The notes: generated by a model not told the origin, from the sequence alone. A stretch of 64,000 nucleotides of DNA from JAWVFK01 sp033856175 (GCA_033856175.1 JAWVFK010000012.1:11626-75625); one strand, 5' to 3'. Shown: positions 32,572-40,879, numbered from the stretch's first letter. Program-made: numbers and translations.

Positions 32572-33490
32572 GCGCCGCGATCAGCTCGGGCAGCTTGTCC
32601 GGCGTGGTGATCGGCGTGATCACCGGCAAGGTGATCCCGCCATCGACGTAAGCGGCGAGCCGCTCCTTCATAGCCTCAGGGGACCCGAACAAGAATGTGT
32701 CCTCGATCAGGTCCCAGGGCGCCAGCGCGGCCGCCCGCTGACGGTCCTTGGCGTTCCAGGCCTCGACCATCGGATCGATCTTCTCGCCGTAGCCGAGCCA
32801 GCGGAAGAACGCCTCGTAGACCGGCACTGTTATGTAGGCGGCGAACATGAAGCGGGCCAGCGGCTCGACCTGCTCGCGCTCGCCGTAGAGGCAGAAGAAG
32901 CGGCAGAGAAGCTCGAAGCCCTCGGGCGCGCCCTCGAGCTGTCCGGCGACCTGGGGCAGCGCGGCAAGCGGCAGGAAGTTCGTAAAGGCCCCGTCCGCCT
33001 TCTCGACCGCCAGCCGCAGCATCTTGCCCCGCAGCGCGGCGACGACGATCGGTACCCGCTCGGCCGGCGCCTGCTCGAGCTTGAAGCCGCCTGGGCCGCG
33101 CTCGCCGTCGAGGGTCGCCCGCAGCAGGTCGATCGTCTCCGACATGCGGCTGAGTGGCTTCTCGAATGGCATCTGGTTCCAGCCCTCGACGATGCGGTCC
33201 GATGAAGCGCCGATGCCGAGGACGAAGCGCCCGCGCGAGGCGTCCTGCAGCGCCGCCGCCTGCTGGGCCAACAGCGCCGGCCCGCGCTGGAAGACGCCGA
33301 CGACGCCGGTGCCAAGCCGAACCCGTTCGGTCCAGGCGGCGGCGAGCGCCAGCGGCGTAAAGCCGTCGGGGCCGTTGGTCTCACCCGACCAGAGGTCGGT
33401 GTAGCCGGCCGCCTCGGCCGACCGAACGAGCTCCTCCTGGTCGGCGAGCGGCAGGCCGGTGAACGGCAGTGTCAGGCCCCAGCGCTGCAT
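32561..33490 (-). CDS. LLM-class F420-dependent oxidoreductase
   Basis: The 309-residue luciferase-like TIM-barrel protein begins WGLTLPFTGLPLADQEELV and contains AAGYTDLWSGETNGPDGF, RVRLGTGVVGVFQRGPALLAQQAAAL and RFVLGIGASSDRIVEGW, the pattern of actinobacterial F420-dependent enzymes. It is a different subgroup from the protein at 19916. A TAGGGT element at 33505-33500 (minus strand) ends 9 bases before its ATG. It is convergent and overlapping with egtD but not part of that operon. Substrate unknown. Confidence 0.85.
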   Translation of the reverse strand: MQRWGLTLPFTGLPLADQEELVRSAEAAGYTDLWSGETNGPDGFTPLALAAAWTERVRLGTGVVGVFQRGPALLAQQAAALQDASRGRFVLGIGASSDRIVEGWNQMPFEKPLSRMSETIDLLRATLDGERGPGGFKLEQAPAERVPIVVAALRGKMLRLAVEKADGAFTNFLPLAALPQVAGQLEGAPEGFELLCRFFCLYGEREQVEPLARFMFAAYITVPVYEAFFRWLGYGEKIDPMVEAWNAKDRQRAAALAPWDLIEDTFLFGSPEAMKERLAAYVDGGITLPVITPITTPDKLPELIAALSR

Positions 33491-33499
33491 CCGCCGGCG

Positions 33500-33505
33500 A
33501 CCCTA
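33500..33505 (-). promoter_or_regulatory. -10 element (TAGGGT) for the LLM oxidoreductase gene
   Basis: TAGGGT on the minus strand ends 9 bases before the ATG at 33490, overlapping the first copy of the direct repeat at 33503. Confidence 0.45.
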
Positions 33506-33529
33506 CCTTGAAGCGGCTACCTTGAAGCG
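33503..33529. repeat. 13-bp direct repeat in divergent promoter region
   Basis: CTACCTTGAAGCG occurs at 33503-33515 and again at 33517-33529, one base apart. It lies between the -10 elements of the divergent LLM and membrane-protein genes and may be a regulator site. Confidence 0.5.
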
Positions 33530-33551
33530 CCTGGCGGGCGTGGGATAAGCT
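33522..33551 (+). promoter_or_regulatory. Promoter of the 162-residue membrane protein gene
   Basis: TTGAAG (33522-33527), 18 bases, TAAGCT (33546-33551), then only 6 bases to the ATG at 33558: a leaderless arrangement. Confidence 0.45.
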
Positions 33552-33557
33552 CGGCGC

Positions 33558-34046
33558 ATGGACTTCTCGAGGCTGCGTCGCTCCGAGGTCATCGGCGCCG
33601 TCGCCAGCGTCGTGCTGCTGCTGAGCCTGCTCGGGCTGCCGTGGTTCTCGCTCTCGCACGTCGCCACCCGCGCCCAGCAGAATGCCTGGATCTGCGGCAC
33701 CGACCACTTCAGCTGCAGCGGCTTCGACACCTTCCCGATCCTGCGCTGGCTGCTGATCGCCGCCTGCGCCGCGCCGCTGATCCTCACCTGGATCGTCGTC
33801 CGCGGCAACAAGCTCTCCTGGCCGCCAGGTGAGATGACGATGGTCGTCGGCTTCACCGCGTTCGTCCTGATCGCCTACAACGGCCTCCTCGACAAGCCGG
33901 GCAGCTCGGCCCAGGAGTTCGGCATCGGCCTCTCGATCGGCTACTGGCTGGCTCTGCTGGCCGCCTTGGCTATGGGAATCGCCGGCGCTTCGCGTTCGCT
34001 CGAGGGTGGCGGCGGCGCCCAACGCAAGCCGGCCGGAACGATCTAG
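33558..34046 (+). CDS. Four-helix membrane protein of unknown function
   Basis: The 162-residue protein has four predicted membrane helices (about 12-28, 62-80, 92-110, 124-145). A short extracellular loop after the first carries two cysteines (ICGTDHFSCSGF). No catalytic motif is visible. The short cytosolic tail (EGGGGAQRKPAGTI) is low complexity. It sits 14 bases before glpX on the same strand and may be co-transcribed with it; I do not recognise the family. Confidence 0.65.
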   Translation: MDFSRLRRSEVIGAVASVVLLLSLLGLPWFSLSHVATRAQQNAWICGTDHFSCSGFDTFPILRWLLIAACAAPLILTWIVVRGNKLSWPPGEMTMVVGFTAFVLIAYNGLLDKPGSSAQEFGIGLSIGYWLALLAALAMGIAGASRSLEGGGGAQRKPAGTI

Positions 34047-34060
34047 CCACCCGCCAGCGG

Positions 34061-35095
34061 ATGTCGACGCAGCCCGAAGGGGTCATCTCCCAGGACGTTC
34101 GCTCCGGCGCCAAGCCGGACCGCAACCTCGCGCTCGAGCTGGTCCGGGTCACCGAAGCCGCGGCGCTGGCGGCGGCGCGCTGGGTCGGCCGCGGCCAGAA
34201 GGAGGCCGCCGACCAGGCCGCCGTCGACGCGATGCGCCTGCTCCTCCACACGGTGCCGATGGACGGAGTCGTCGTCATCGGCGAGGGCGAGAAGGATGAG
34301 GCGCCGATGCTCTACAACGGCGAGCGGATCGGCGATGGCAGCCCACCCGTGGTCGACATCGCCGTCGACCCGCTCGAGGGCACCCGCCTGACCGCCCAGG
34401 GCCAGCCCTCGGCGCTCTCGGTCGTCGCCCTCGCGGAGCGCGGGACGATGTTCGACCCGGGCCCCTGCGTCTATATGGAGAAGCTGGTCGGCGCCGCCGA
34501 CATCGCCGACTGCCTCAGCCTCGACGACAGCCTCACCGACGTGATCGCCCGCGTCGGCGAGCACAAGCGCGGAAACCCGAGCGACGTCACCGTCGTCATG
34601 CTCGACCGCGAGCGCCACACCGACGCGGTCAGCGAGATCCGCGGCACCGGCGCCCGCATCCGCTTCATCACCGACGGCGACGTCGCCGCGGCGCTGCTCG
34701 CGGTCACGCCCGGCAATGGCGTCGACCTTCTCTGGGGCATCGGCGGCACCCCCGAGGGCGTCCTTTCCGCCGCCGCGATCAAGTGCCTCGGCGGCTGCAT
34801 CCTCGGCCGGCTCTGGCCGCGTGACGAGGGCGAGCGCCAGGCGGCGATCGACGCCGGCTACGACCTCGACGAGATCCTCGACGCCGATCGGCTCGTCTCG
34901 GGCGAGGACGTCTTCTTCGCCGCCACCGGCGTCACCGACGGCGACCTGCTGCAGGGGGTGCGCTACCTCGGCGACGGCTCGGCGGCGACGACCGAGTCGT
35001 TGGTCATGCGCTCGCGCTCCGGCACCGTGCGCAAGGTCCAGGCCACCCACAACCGCCCCAAGCTGCGCGAAGTAACTGGGGGCCTCTACGGCTAG
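34061..35095 (+). CDS. glpX: Class II fructose-1,6-bisphosphatase
   Basis: The 344-residue enzyme hydrolyses fructose-1,6-bisphosphate to fructose-6-phosphate in gluconeogenesis. The GlpX family signature is clear: AARWVGRGQKEAADQAAV, the metal-binding GEGEKDEAPML and VDPLEGTRL segments, ITDGDVAAAL, and WGIGGTPEGVLSAAA near the active site. Full length. GlpX is the usual sole fructose-bisphosphatase in actinobacteria. Its stop overlaps the convergent YihY gene by 4 bases. Confidence 0.95.
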   Translation: MSTQPEGVISQDVRSGAKPDRNLALELVRVTEAAALAAARWVGRGQKEAADQAAVDAMRLLLHTVPMDGVVVIGEGEKDEAPMLYNGERIGDGSPPVVDIAVDPLEGTRLTAQGQPSALSVVALAERGTMFDPGPCVYMEKLVGAADIADCLSLDDSLTDVIARVGEHKRGNPSDVTVVMLDRERHTDAVSEIRGTGARIRFITDGDVAAALLAVTPGNGVDLLWGIGGTPEGVLSAAAIKCLGGCILGRLWPRDEGERQAAIDAGYDLDEILDADRLVSGEDVFFAATGVTDGDLLQGVRYLGDGSAATTESLVMRSRSGTVRKVQATHNRPKLREVTGGLYG

Positions 35096-36024
35096 GTGAC
35101 GGGCGGCGGTGGCGCCTCGGCGGCCGGCTCCGAGTAGGGCAGCTTGCCGGTCGCGGCGAGCTCGTGGCGCAGCGAGTTGATCACTGCTCCGGCGAGCAGC
35201 GCGATCGCGATCGCGTAGAACCAGACCAGCGCGATCAGGACAAAGCCGATCGTGCTGCCGAAGCGCGAGGCCGTCGAGACGTTGGTCAGGTAGAAGGGAA
35301 AGGCCCAGTTGGCGAGCCCCGTCGTCAGCGTGACGAAGGCGGCGCCGGGCCAGACGTCGGCCCAGGGCATGTGCCCCTTGGGGACGGCCCAGTAGATGAC
35401 GCAGCTGACGAGGAAGCTGAGGCCGAGCGCCGCCAGCACGACCAGCAGGTTGGGAAGGATGCTGATGCCGGAGAGGCCAAGGGGCAGGTCCTCGGTCGAG
35501 GAGATCAGCGCGCCCTCGGCCGCCGGAATGACGACGCTGGCGGCGAGGAAGAGCATGACGACGAACAGCATCAGCAGCGAGAAGCGCTTCTGCTCGACCC
35601 AGCCGCGGCAGTCGACGTGGTAGATGCGGCAGAAGGCGGTGTCCATCGCCCCCCAGAACGAGGCGCCGATCCAGAGGCCGCCGACGACGGCGACGATGCC
35701 GATCGTCGTCGCCGAGTCGCGAACGGTGTCGAGCGCGTGGGTCAGCGTGCCCTGCTCGACGTTGGGAAATAGCCGCTGCAGGTCGATCAGCACGCTCGAC
35801 GCGGCGGCATCGCTCTTGACGATCTGGCCGAAGACGAAGAGGACCAGCAGGACGAAGGGAAAGACCGCCAGCATCAGGTTGTAGGCGACCATCGCCGCGA
35901 GGCCGGTGACGTTCTCGCGATAGGCCCGGTTCCAGAAGGCGCGCAGGTAGGCGCCGGGGTGGTGCTCGCGCGGCGTCTCCTGCCGGTGAGCGCGGCGCAG
36001 CCGCGACTCGGCGCCGCCGATCAA
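35092..36024 (-). CDS. YihY/BrkB-family inner membrane protein
   Basis: From TTG 36024 the protein has 310 residues. That start is chosen because it overlaps the stop of the upstream small gene as TTGA; the longer open frame adds only arginine-rich shadow sequence. Six hydrophobic segments and the motifs AYRENVTGLAAMVAYNLMLA, GGLWIGASFWGAMDTA, LVSCVIYWAVPKG and GSTIGFVLIALVWFYA define the YihY family (once called ribonuclease BN, wrongly). The role in the cytoplasmic membrane is not established. The C-terminal tail is Pro/Ala rich. Confidence 0.85.
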   Translation of the reverse strand: MIGGAESRLRRAHRQETPREHHPGAYLRAFWNRAYRENVTGLAAMVAYNLMLAVFPFVLLVLFVFGQIVKSDAAASSVLIDLQRLFPNVEQGTLTHALDTVRDSATTIGIVAVVGGLWIGASFWGAMDTAFCRIYHVDCRGWVEQKRFSLLMLFVVMLFLAASVVIPAAEGALISSTEDLPLGLSGISILPNLLVVLAALGLSFLVSCVIYWAVPKGHMPWADVWPGAAFVTLTTGLANWAFPFYLTNVSTASRFGSTIGFVLIALVWFYAIAIALLAGAVINSLRHELAATGKLPYSEPAAEAPPPPVT

Positions 36025-36290
36025 TGTCGCCCCGCGGCTCCGCGGACGCCCTCGTAGAGACGGCCGATCACCTTTAGGCCGAGGACGGCGACGTCGGCCG
36101 CCGCATCGACCCCGGCGAGGGTCAGGCTCTCCAGCCGGCCGCGAGCGACCTCCGGATCGTGCCCCTCGCCGGCGTAGGGCTCGTCGCCATCCCAATCCTC
36201 CTCGATCAGGCGCCTGTCGCGCCTCGGGCTACGCACGGCCGGCCGCCGCCGCGGCAGCTGGCCGAAAACGCCTCGCTCAGGCTCGGTCAT
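36021..36290 (-). CDS. Small protein of unknown function, upstream of yihY-like gene
   Basis: The 89-residue protein has a basic, disordered N-terminal third (GQLPRRRPAVRSPRRDRR), an acidic stretch and a C-terminal helix that could be amphipathic (GVDAAADVAVLGLKVIGRLY). It ends in the TTGA overlap with the YihY-type gene, and TACGCT (36304-36299, minus strand) ends 8 bases before its ATG, so both signals support a real gene. Function not recognised. Confidence 0.6.
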   Translation of the reverse strand: MTEPERGVFGQLPRRRPAVRSPRRDRRLIEEDWDGDEPYAGEGHDPEVARGRLESLTLAGVDAAADVAVLGLKVIGRLYEGVRGAAGRH

Positions 36291-36298
36291 CGCTCGCC

Positions 36299-36304
36299 AG
36301 CGTA
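36299..36304 (-). promoter_or_regulatory. -10 element (TACGCT) for the small gene-yihY pair
   Basis: On the minus strand TACGCT ends 8 bases before the ATG at 36290, again with no room for a Shine-Dalgarno. Confidence 0.35.
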
Positions 36305-36408
36305 ACCGCGGCCAGCGACGGGGTTATGCCTGGCCCCCGAGATGTCGGCCCGGCCGGCCGGAACTCTGCGCCCGCAGGCGTGTCTTTTTGAATGTGGCGG
36401 CCCAGAGA

Positions 36409-36437
36409 TTGACTTCACTATGTATAGCGGCTACCCT
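36409..36437 (+). promoter_or_regulatory. Promoter of the primary sigma factor gene
   Basis: TTGACT (36409-36414) and TACCCT (36432-36437) are separated by exactly 17 bases. Transcription near 36444 would give a long untranslated leader ahead of the GTG at 36612, unlike the close-set promoters elsewhere. Confidence 0.5.
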
Positions 36438-36611
36438 GATCAGCAAAGGTTTCGAGCGGTCGATAGGCGGGCGCCCCGCCGCTCGAGGACGAAATCCGCG
36501 GATCTGCGCAAACGGTCCGCGTTTTGTCGCTCAGGCGAGCCGTCGCCCCAGCCGCCGCCAGCATCAGGTTTGCAAGAGTTTTGACCAGATCGACAGGAAA
36601 GAGATAGACGC

Positions 36612-37712
36612 GTGCTAGTCGCCGAACTGCAGGAGCTCGAAGAAGTAAAGACGCTGATGACCAAGGGTCAGCAGCTGGGCGTGCTCACCTTCGGTGACGT
36701 CGCCTCTGCGGTCTCCGAGGTCGATCTCGACGAGTCCGACATCGAGGACCTCTACGGGCACCTCGAGAAGTCCGGCATCGAGCTGGTCGAGGATGTCGAC
36801 CCGGCGCAGAAGCCCGCCGAGGGCGAGCCCGAGCCCAAGGGCCGTGGCCGCCGTCGCCAGAAGGCGGCGCTGGACCTGAAGCCCGACATGACGACGGACT
36901 CGCTGCAGCTCTTCCTCAAGGACATCGGCAAGGTCCGCCTGCTCACCGCTCAGGAAGAGGTTGACCTCGCCAAGCGGATCGAGCGCGGCGACCTCGACGC
37001 CAAGCAGAAGATGGTCGAGTCCAACCTGCGGCTCGTCGTCTCGATCGCCAAGAACTACCGCAACCAGGGCCTGCCCTTCCTCGACCTGATCCAGGAGGGC
37101 ACGCTGGGCCTGGTCCGCGCGGCCGAGAAGTTCGACTACCGCAAGGGCTTCAAGTTCTCGACCTACGCGACCTGGTGGATCCGCCAGGCGATCGCCCGCG
37201 CGCTCGCCGACAAGGCGCGGACGATCCGCATCCCGGTCCACGTCGTCGAGAAGCTCAACAAGATCGGCCGCGCCGAGCGCAAGCTCGTCACCGAGCTCGG
37301 CCGCGAGCCGACGCCGGAGGAGATCGCCGAGGTCACCGGCATCGAGCCCGACGAGGTCGACTCGATCAAGCGCTCGGCGCAGGCGCCGGTCTCGCTCGAG
37401 AAGCCGGTCGGCGACGAGGAGGAGTCGGAGTTCGGCCAGTTCATCGCCGACGAGAAGGCGGAGTCGCCCTTCGACCGCGCCGCGGACCTGCTGACCAAGG
37501 AGGCGCTGAAGGAGGCGCTGGAGAACCTCTCCTACCGCGAGCGCCGCGTCCTCGAGCTCCGTTATGGCCTCGGCGGCGAGCACCCGCGGACACTCGACGA
37601 GGTCGGCCGCACGTTCAACGTCACCCGCGAGCGGATCCGCCAGATCGAGAACCAGTCGCTGAAGAAGCTGCAGAGCCTCGCCGAAGCCCAAAAGCTTCGC
37701 GAAGTCGCTTAG
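36612..37712 (+). CDS. sigA: Primary RNA polymerase sigma factor (RpoD/SigA)
   Basis: The 366-residue sigma-70 group 1 factor directs RNA polymerase to housekeeping promoters. It has the short N-terminal region 1.1-like segment (about 1-55, VLTFGDVASAVSEVDLDESDIEDLY), region 1.2 (DSLQLFLKDIGKVRLLTAQEEVDLAKRIERGD), region 2 (LIQEGTLGLVRAAEKFDYRKG and FSTYATWWIRQAIARAL, the -10 reading helix), region 3 and region 4 (RTLDEVGRTFNVTRERIRQIE, the -35 helix). The GTG start has AGGAAAG about 12 bases upstream. It immediately precedes the pilus cluster but has its own promoter. Confidence 0.95.
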   Translation: MLVAELQELEEVKTLMTKGQQLGVLTFGDVASAVSEVDLDESDIEDLYGHLEKSGIELVEDVDPAQKPAEGEPEPKGRGRRRQKAALDLKPDMTTDSLQLFLKDIGKVRLLTAQEEVDLAKRIERGDLDAKQKMVESNLRLVVSIAKNYRNQGLPFLDLIQEGTLGLVRAAEKFDYRKGFKFSTYATWWIRQAIARALADKARTIRIPVHVVEKLNKIGRAERKLVTELGREPTPEEIAEVTGIEPDEVDSIKRSAQAPVSLEKPVGDEEESEFGQFIADEKAESPFDRAADLLTKEALKEALENLSYRERRVLELRYGLGGEHPRTLDEVGRTFNVTRERIRQIENQSLKKLQSLAEAQKLREVA

Positions 37713-37736
37713 CCGCGAACAGCTGAACTAAAGCTC

Positions 37737-37751
37737 CGGCGCGAAGCGCCG
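37737..37751 (+). other. Hairpin between sigA and pilT
   Basis: CGGCGC-GAA-GCGCCG forms a perfect 6-bp stem with a three-base loop. There is no T-tract, so termination is weak at best; it may sit in the leader of the first pil gene. Confidence 0.35.
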
Positions 37752-37762
37752 ATACGGACTCG

Positions 37763-38914
37763 ATGTTCGACATCGACTCTGCCCTGCGTTACATCGTCGA
37801 CCACGGCGGTTCCGACCTCCACGTCAAGGTCCACTCGCCGCCGATGGCGCGGATCGACGGCGAGCTGGTGCCGATCTCCGCCGGCACGACGACCAACGGC
37901 GCCGACCCCAAGCCGCTGACGCCGAAGGAGACCGAGGCCGCCCTCGACGCGATCCTCTCCAACCGCGCCCTGCGGGCCGAGTTCGACGAGATCGGCGAGG
38001 CCGACTTCGCCTACGAGGTCAAGGGGATCTCGCGCTTCCGCGTCAACGCCTTCCGCGCCCGCGGCTACGTCTCGATCGCCTGCCGCGCGATCCCCTTCCA
38101 GGTCCGCACGATCGACGACCTCGGCCTGCCCGAGGTGATCCGCAAGCTCGCCGACGAGCCGCGTGGGATCATCCTGCTGACCGGGACCACGGGCTCGGGC
38201 AAGTCGACGACGCTGGCGGCGATGGTCGACCACATCAACTCGACCAAGTCGCGCCACATCGTCACGCTCGAGGACCCGCTCGAGTACCTCCACTACGACA
38301 AGCGCTCGATCATCAACCAGCGCGAGATCGGCTCCGACACCGAGAGCTTCGCCCGGGCGATGCGCCGCGTCCTGCGCCAGGACCCGGACGTGATCCTCGT
38401 CGGCGAGATGCGCGACGAGGAGACGGTGCGGACGGCGCTCTCGGCCGCCGAGACCGGCCACCTCGTGCTCTCGACGCTGCACACGCTCGACGCCACGGAG
38501 ACGATCAACCGCATCATCGACTTCTTCCCGCCCCACCTGCAGCAGCAGGGCCGGGTGATGCTCGCCTCGACGCTGAAGGGAGCCGTCTCGCAGCGATTGA
38601 TCCCGCGCGCCGACGGTCACGGCCGCGTCGCCGCCGCCGAGATCATGGTCGTCACCGGCCGGATCCAGGACCTGATCCTCAACCCGGAGGAGACCGGCCG
38701 GATCACCGAGGTGATCACCGAGGGCGCCTACTACGGGATGCAGACGTTCGACCAGGCTTTGCTCAACCTCGTCATGGACGGCGTCATCTCCGAGGAGGTG
38801 GCAATGGAGACGGCATCGAGCCCGCACGACTTCAAGTTGATGCTCGCCGCCAAGGGCGAGCGTCCCAGCGGCATCGAGCAGGTCAGCGGCATCGAGCAGG
38901 AGGCCGTCAGATGA
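37763..38914 (+). CDS. pilT: Type IV pilus retraction ATPase PilT (first copy)
   Basis: The 383-residue hexameric ATPase probably depolymerises type IV pili to pull the cell forward. The N-terminal PAS-like domain (YIVDHGGSDLHVKVHSPPMARIDGEL) leads to Walker A TGTTGSGKST, the Asp box (TLEDPLEYLHYDKRSIINQREIG), Walker B (DPDVILVGEMRDEETV) and the His box (TGHLVLSTLHTLDATETINR). The C-terminal IMVVTGRIQDLI region is conserved, but the AIRNLI motif of retraction ATPases reads GRIQDLI here. A second PilT lies at 42815. Its stop overlaps the next gene as ATGA. Confidence 0.9.
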   Translation: MFDIDSALRYIVDHGGSDLHVKVHSPPMARIDGELVPISAGTTTNGADPKPLTPKETEAALDAILSNRALRAEFDEIGEADFAYEVKGISRFRVNAFRARGYVSIACRAIPFQVRTIDDLGLPEVIRKLADEPRGIILLTGTTGSGKSTTLAAMVDHINSTKSRHIVTLEDPLEYLHYDKRSIINQREIGSDTESFARAMRRVLRQDPDVILVGEMRDEETVRTALSAAETGHLVLSTLHTLDATETINRIIDFFPPHLQQQGRVMLASTLKGAVSQRLIPRADGHGRVAAAEIMVVTGRIQDLILNPEETGRITEVITEGAYYGMQTFDQALLNLVMDGVISEEVAMETASSPHDFKLMLAAKGERPSGIEQVSGIEQEAVR

Positions 38915-40227
38915 GCCTCCGGGACCGGCTTCGCTCCGAGCGCGGCATGGCCGTCCCGTCGGTGATGATGCTCGTCGTCGTCGGCCTCGGCTTCGGCTCC
39001 GCAGCTCTCGTTTCGTCGGTTTCCTCGCAGAGCTCGACGACCCGCGACTCGCGGATCAAGGGCTCGATCGCCGCGGCAGACGCCGGCCTCGATCGCGCGA
39101 TCTATCGCGAGAACAAGATCCTCACGACCACCTCGCTGCCCTGTGTTTTGATGGGCGTGGGTGGCAGCCTGATCAAGGGCGTGGCATCCGGCGACGGCTG
39201 GTGTCCCGCGGTCACGGGCAGCGTCGGCACGACGACCTATTCCTACCGCGTCAAGCCCTGGACCCTGGTCACGCTGCTCGGCCGCCAGGGCCGCCAGGTC
39301 ACGATCGTCTCGACCGGAACGGCCAACGGCATCAGCCGGCGGATCAGCGAGACGGCCTTCTCGCCGCTGGGTGCGCAGGTCTTCGGTAGCGAGGGCGTGA
39401 TCGGCAAGGACGGGATCACGATGAACGGCAACGCCAACACGAACGTGGCGATGGGGACCGATGGCAACATCACCGCGAGTGGCAACGCGACGATCTGCAA
39501 CAACGCTCGCCACGGGCCCAACAAGACGATCACCTACACCGGCAACGCCCACCAGTGCCCCGGCTACAGCGTCACGACGGGGACCGTGTCGCTGCCGAAT
39601 CCGGATCAGAGCGACGCCCTCGCCAACAGCTCGACGAGCCGCTTCTTCACCAGCGATCCCAAGACGGGCAACGTCAGCTGGGACGCGGCGACGCGCAGCC
39701 TCAGCATGTCCGGCAACTCGACGCTGACGCTGGGCGGCTCGAGCTACAGCCTCTGCTCGCTGAGCATGTCGGGCAACAGCACCCTCTACATGGCGGCCGG
39801 CGCCAAGGTCCAGATCTTCTTCGACACTCCCGAGAGCTGCAACCTCTCCGGCTCTCAGATCGACCTCTCGGGCAACTCTGCCGTCACGAGCACCGCCTAC
39901 AACCCGGCGCTCGGCAACTTCGACCTGCCGGGCTTCTTCCTGATGGGCTCGGACACGATCTCGACATCGGTGAGCATCACCGGAAACGGCGGCACTGACG
40001 AGTTCCTCCTCTACGGGCCTCGCACCGACATCAGTCTCTCGGGCAACGGCTCGATGACCTACGTCGGCGCCGTGGCCGGCAAGACCGTGTCGATGAGCGG
40101 CAACGCCTCGATCACCTCGAACGCCGGAATGCCCCCGCCGATCATCCCCACGATGCTGCTCTACGGCCGTCAGCGCTACGTCGAGTGCACCGGCGCCACG
40201 GGAACGCCACCCGATGCCAACTGCTGA
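38911..40227 (+). CDS. PilX-like pilus-associated exported protein with SGN repeats
   Basis: The 438-residue protein has an N-terminus reading RSERG then MAVPSVMMLVVVGLGFGSA, a single hydrophobic helix like PilX-type minor pilins although the +5 Glu is absent. From about 150 to 420 it is beta-rich with a recurring [S/T]GN motif (MNGNANTNV, SGNATI, SMSGNSTLTL, SMSGNSTLYM, DLSGNSAV, SLSGNGSM, SMSGNASI), spaced 10-50 residues, suggesting a right-handed beta-helix or adhesin-like stack. It is co-translated with pilT (ATGA overlap). It probably sits in the pilus machinery or on the surface. Exact function unknown. Confidence 0.7.
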   Translation: MSLRDRLRSERGMAVPSVMMLVVVGLGFGSAALVSSVSSQSSTTRDSRIKGSIAAADAGLDRAIYRENKILTTTSLPCVLMGVGGSLIKGVASGDGWCPAVTGSVGTTTYSYRVKPWTLVTLLGRQGRQVTIVSTGTANGISRRISETAFSPLGAQVFGSEGVIGKDGITMNGNANTNVAMGTDGNITASGNATICNNARHGPNKTITYTGNAHQCPGYSVTTGTVSLPNPDQSDALANSSTSRFFTSDPKTGNVSWDAATRSLSMSGNSTLTLGGSSYSLCSLSMSGNSTLYMAAGAKVQIFFDTPESCNLSGSQIDLSGNSAVTSTAYNPALGNFDLPGFFLMGSDTISTSVSITGNGGTDEFLLYGPRTDISLSGNGSMTYVGAVAGKTVSMSGNASITSNAGMPPPIIPTMLLYGRQRYVECTGATGTPPDANC

Positions 40228-40273
40228 CGGTGCTCAAGCTTTTTGTCGCTTCTGTCGAGCAACCAGGTAACCG

Positions 40274-40879
40274 ATGCGCAAGGCACTGAACGAGAACCCC
40301 GCTGTCCAGATCGCCCTGATCGGCGTCCTGCTCGCCGTTGGCGCGCTCTTCCTGATGATGCGCGGCGGCGGTGGCTCGGCCAAGCCGCCGAGCGCACCAG
40401 CCGCGCAGGCGCCGGCGCCGGCTTCTGCGGGAGCCTCGGCCAGCGGCGCCACCGCAACGACCGCGGCCCCCGCGCCCGTCAGCACATCGGTGACGGCGCC
40501 GAGCTCCGGCTTCGAGGCGGGCCCCGGATTGCCGCGGCGAGTCCTCGCCTCCTACCGGGCCGACGACGTGGTCGTTGTCCTGGTCACACGCGACGGAGGC
40601 ATCGACGACGAGCTCGTCCGCGGCTCGGCCGCCAGCCTTCGCAGCACGCCGGGAGTTTCGCTCTTCGTCACCGATTCGCGCCACGTCGCCCGCTACTCGA
40701 GCATCACCCAGGGCGTGGCCGTCGATCGCACACCGGCGTTGATCGTGATCAAGCCACAGCGGCTCAGCAACGGCGTGCCGCAGGCCGAGGTCAAGTACGG
40801 CTTCCGCAGCGCTCGCAGCATCGCCCAGGCCGTGCGCGACGCGGCCTACAGCGGCCCCGAGCGCTCCTACGACCCCTAG
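40274..40879 (+). CDS. Membrane-anchored protein of the pilus cluster, possible thioredoxin-like fold
   Basis: The 201-residue protein has an N-terminal membrane helix (VQIALIGVLLAVGALFLMM), an Ala/Pro/Ser-rich linker (about 35-85) and a C-terminal extracytoplasmic domain (VLASYRADDVVVVLVTR ... VDRTPALIVIKPQ). The domain has a strand order and a cis-Pro-like TPALIVI segment reminiscent of thioredoxin folds, but there is no CxxC, so it is not a redox enzyme. Its place between the PilX-like gene and pilB suggests an accessory assembly role. Family not recognised. Confidence 0.6.
   Translation: MRKALNENPAVQIALIGVLLAVGALFLMMRGGGGSAKPPSAPAAQAPAPASAGASASGATATTAAPAPVSTSVTAPSSGFEAGPGLPRRVLASYRADDVVVVLVTRDGGIDDELVRGSAASLRSTPGVSLFVTDSRHVARYSSITQGVAVDRTPALIVIKPQRLSNGVPQAEVKYGFRSARSIAQAVRDAAYSGPERSYDP

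Larger units (their letters stand above)
36291..36611. other. Intergenic region with sigA promoter and leader
   Basis: These 321 bases separate two divergent units. They hold the minus-strand -10 at 36299, the sigA promoter at 36409-36437 and a leader of roughly 165 bases with a GC hairpin (GGCGGG-CGC-CCCGCC, 36466-36480). No further open frame looks real. Confidence 0.5.

Noticed and set aside
36466..36480. GC hairpin in the sigA leader as a riboswitch
   Set aside because: It is a single 6-bp stem with no conserved aptamer core; noted only as leader structure.
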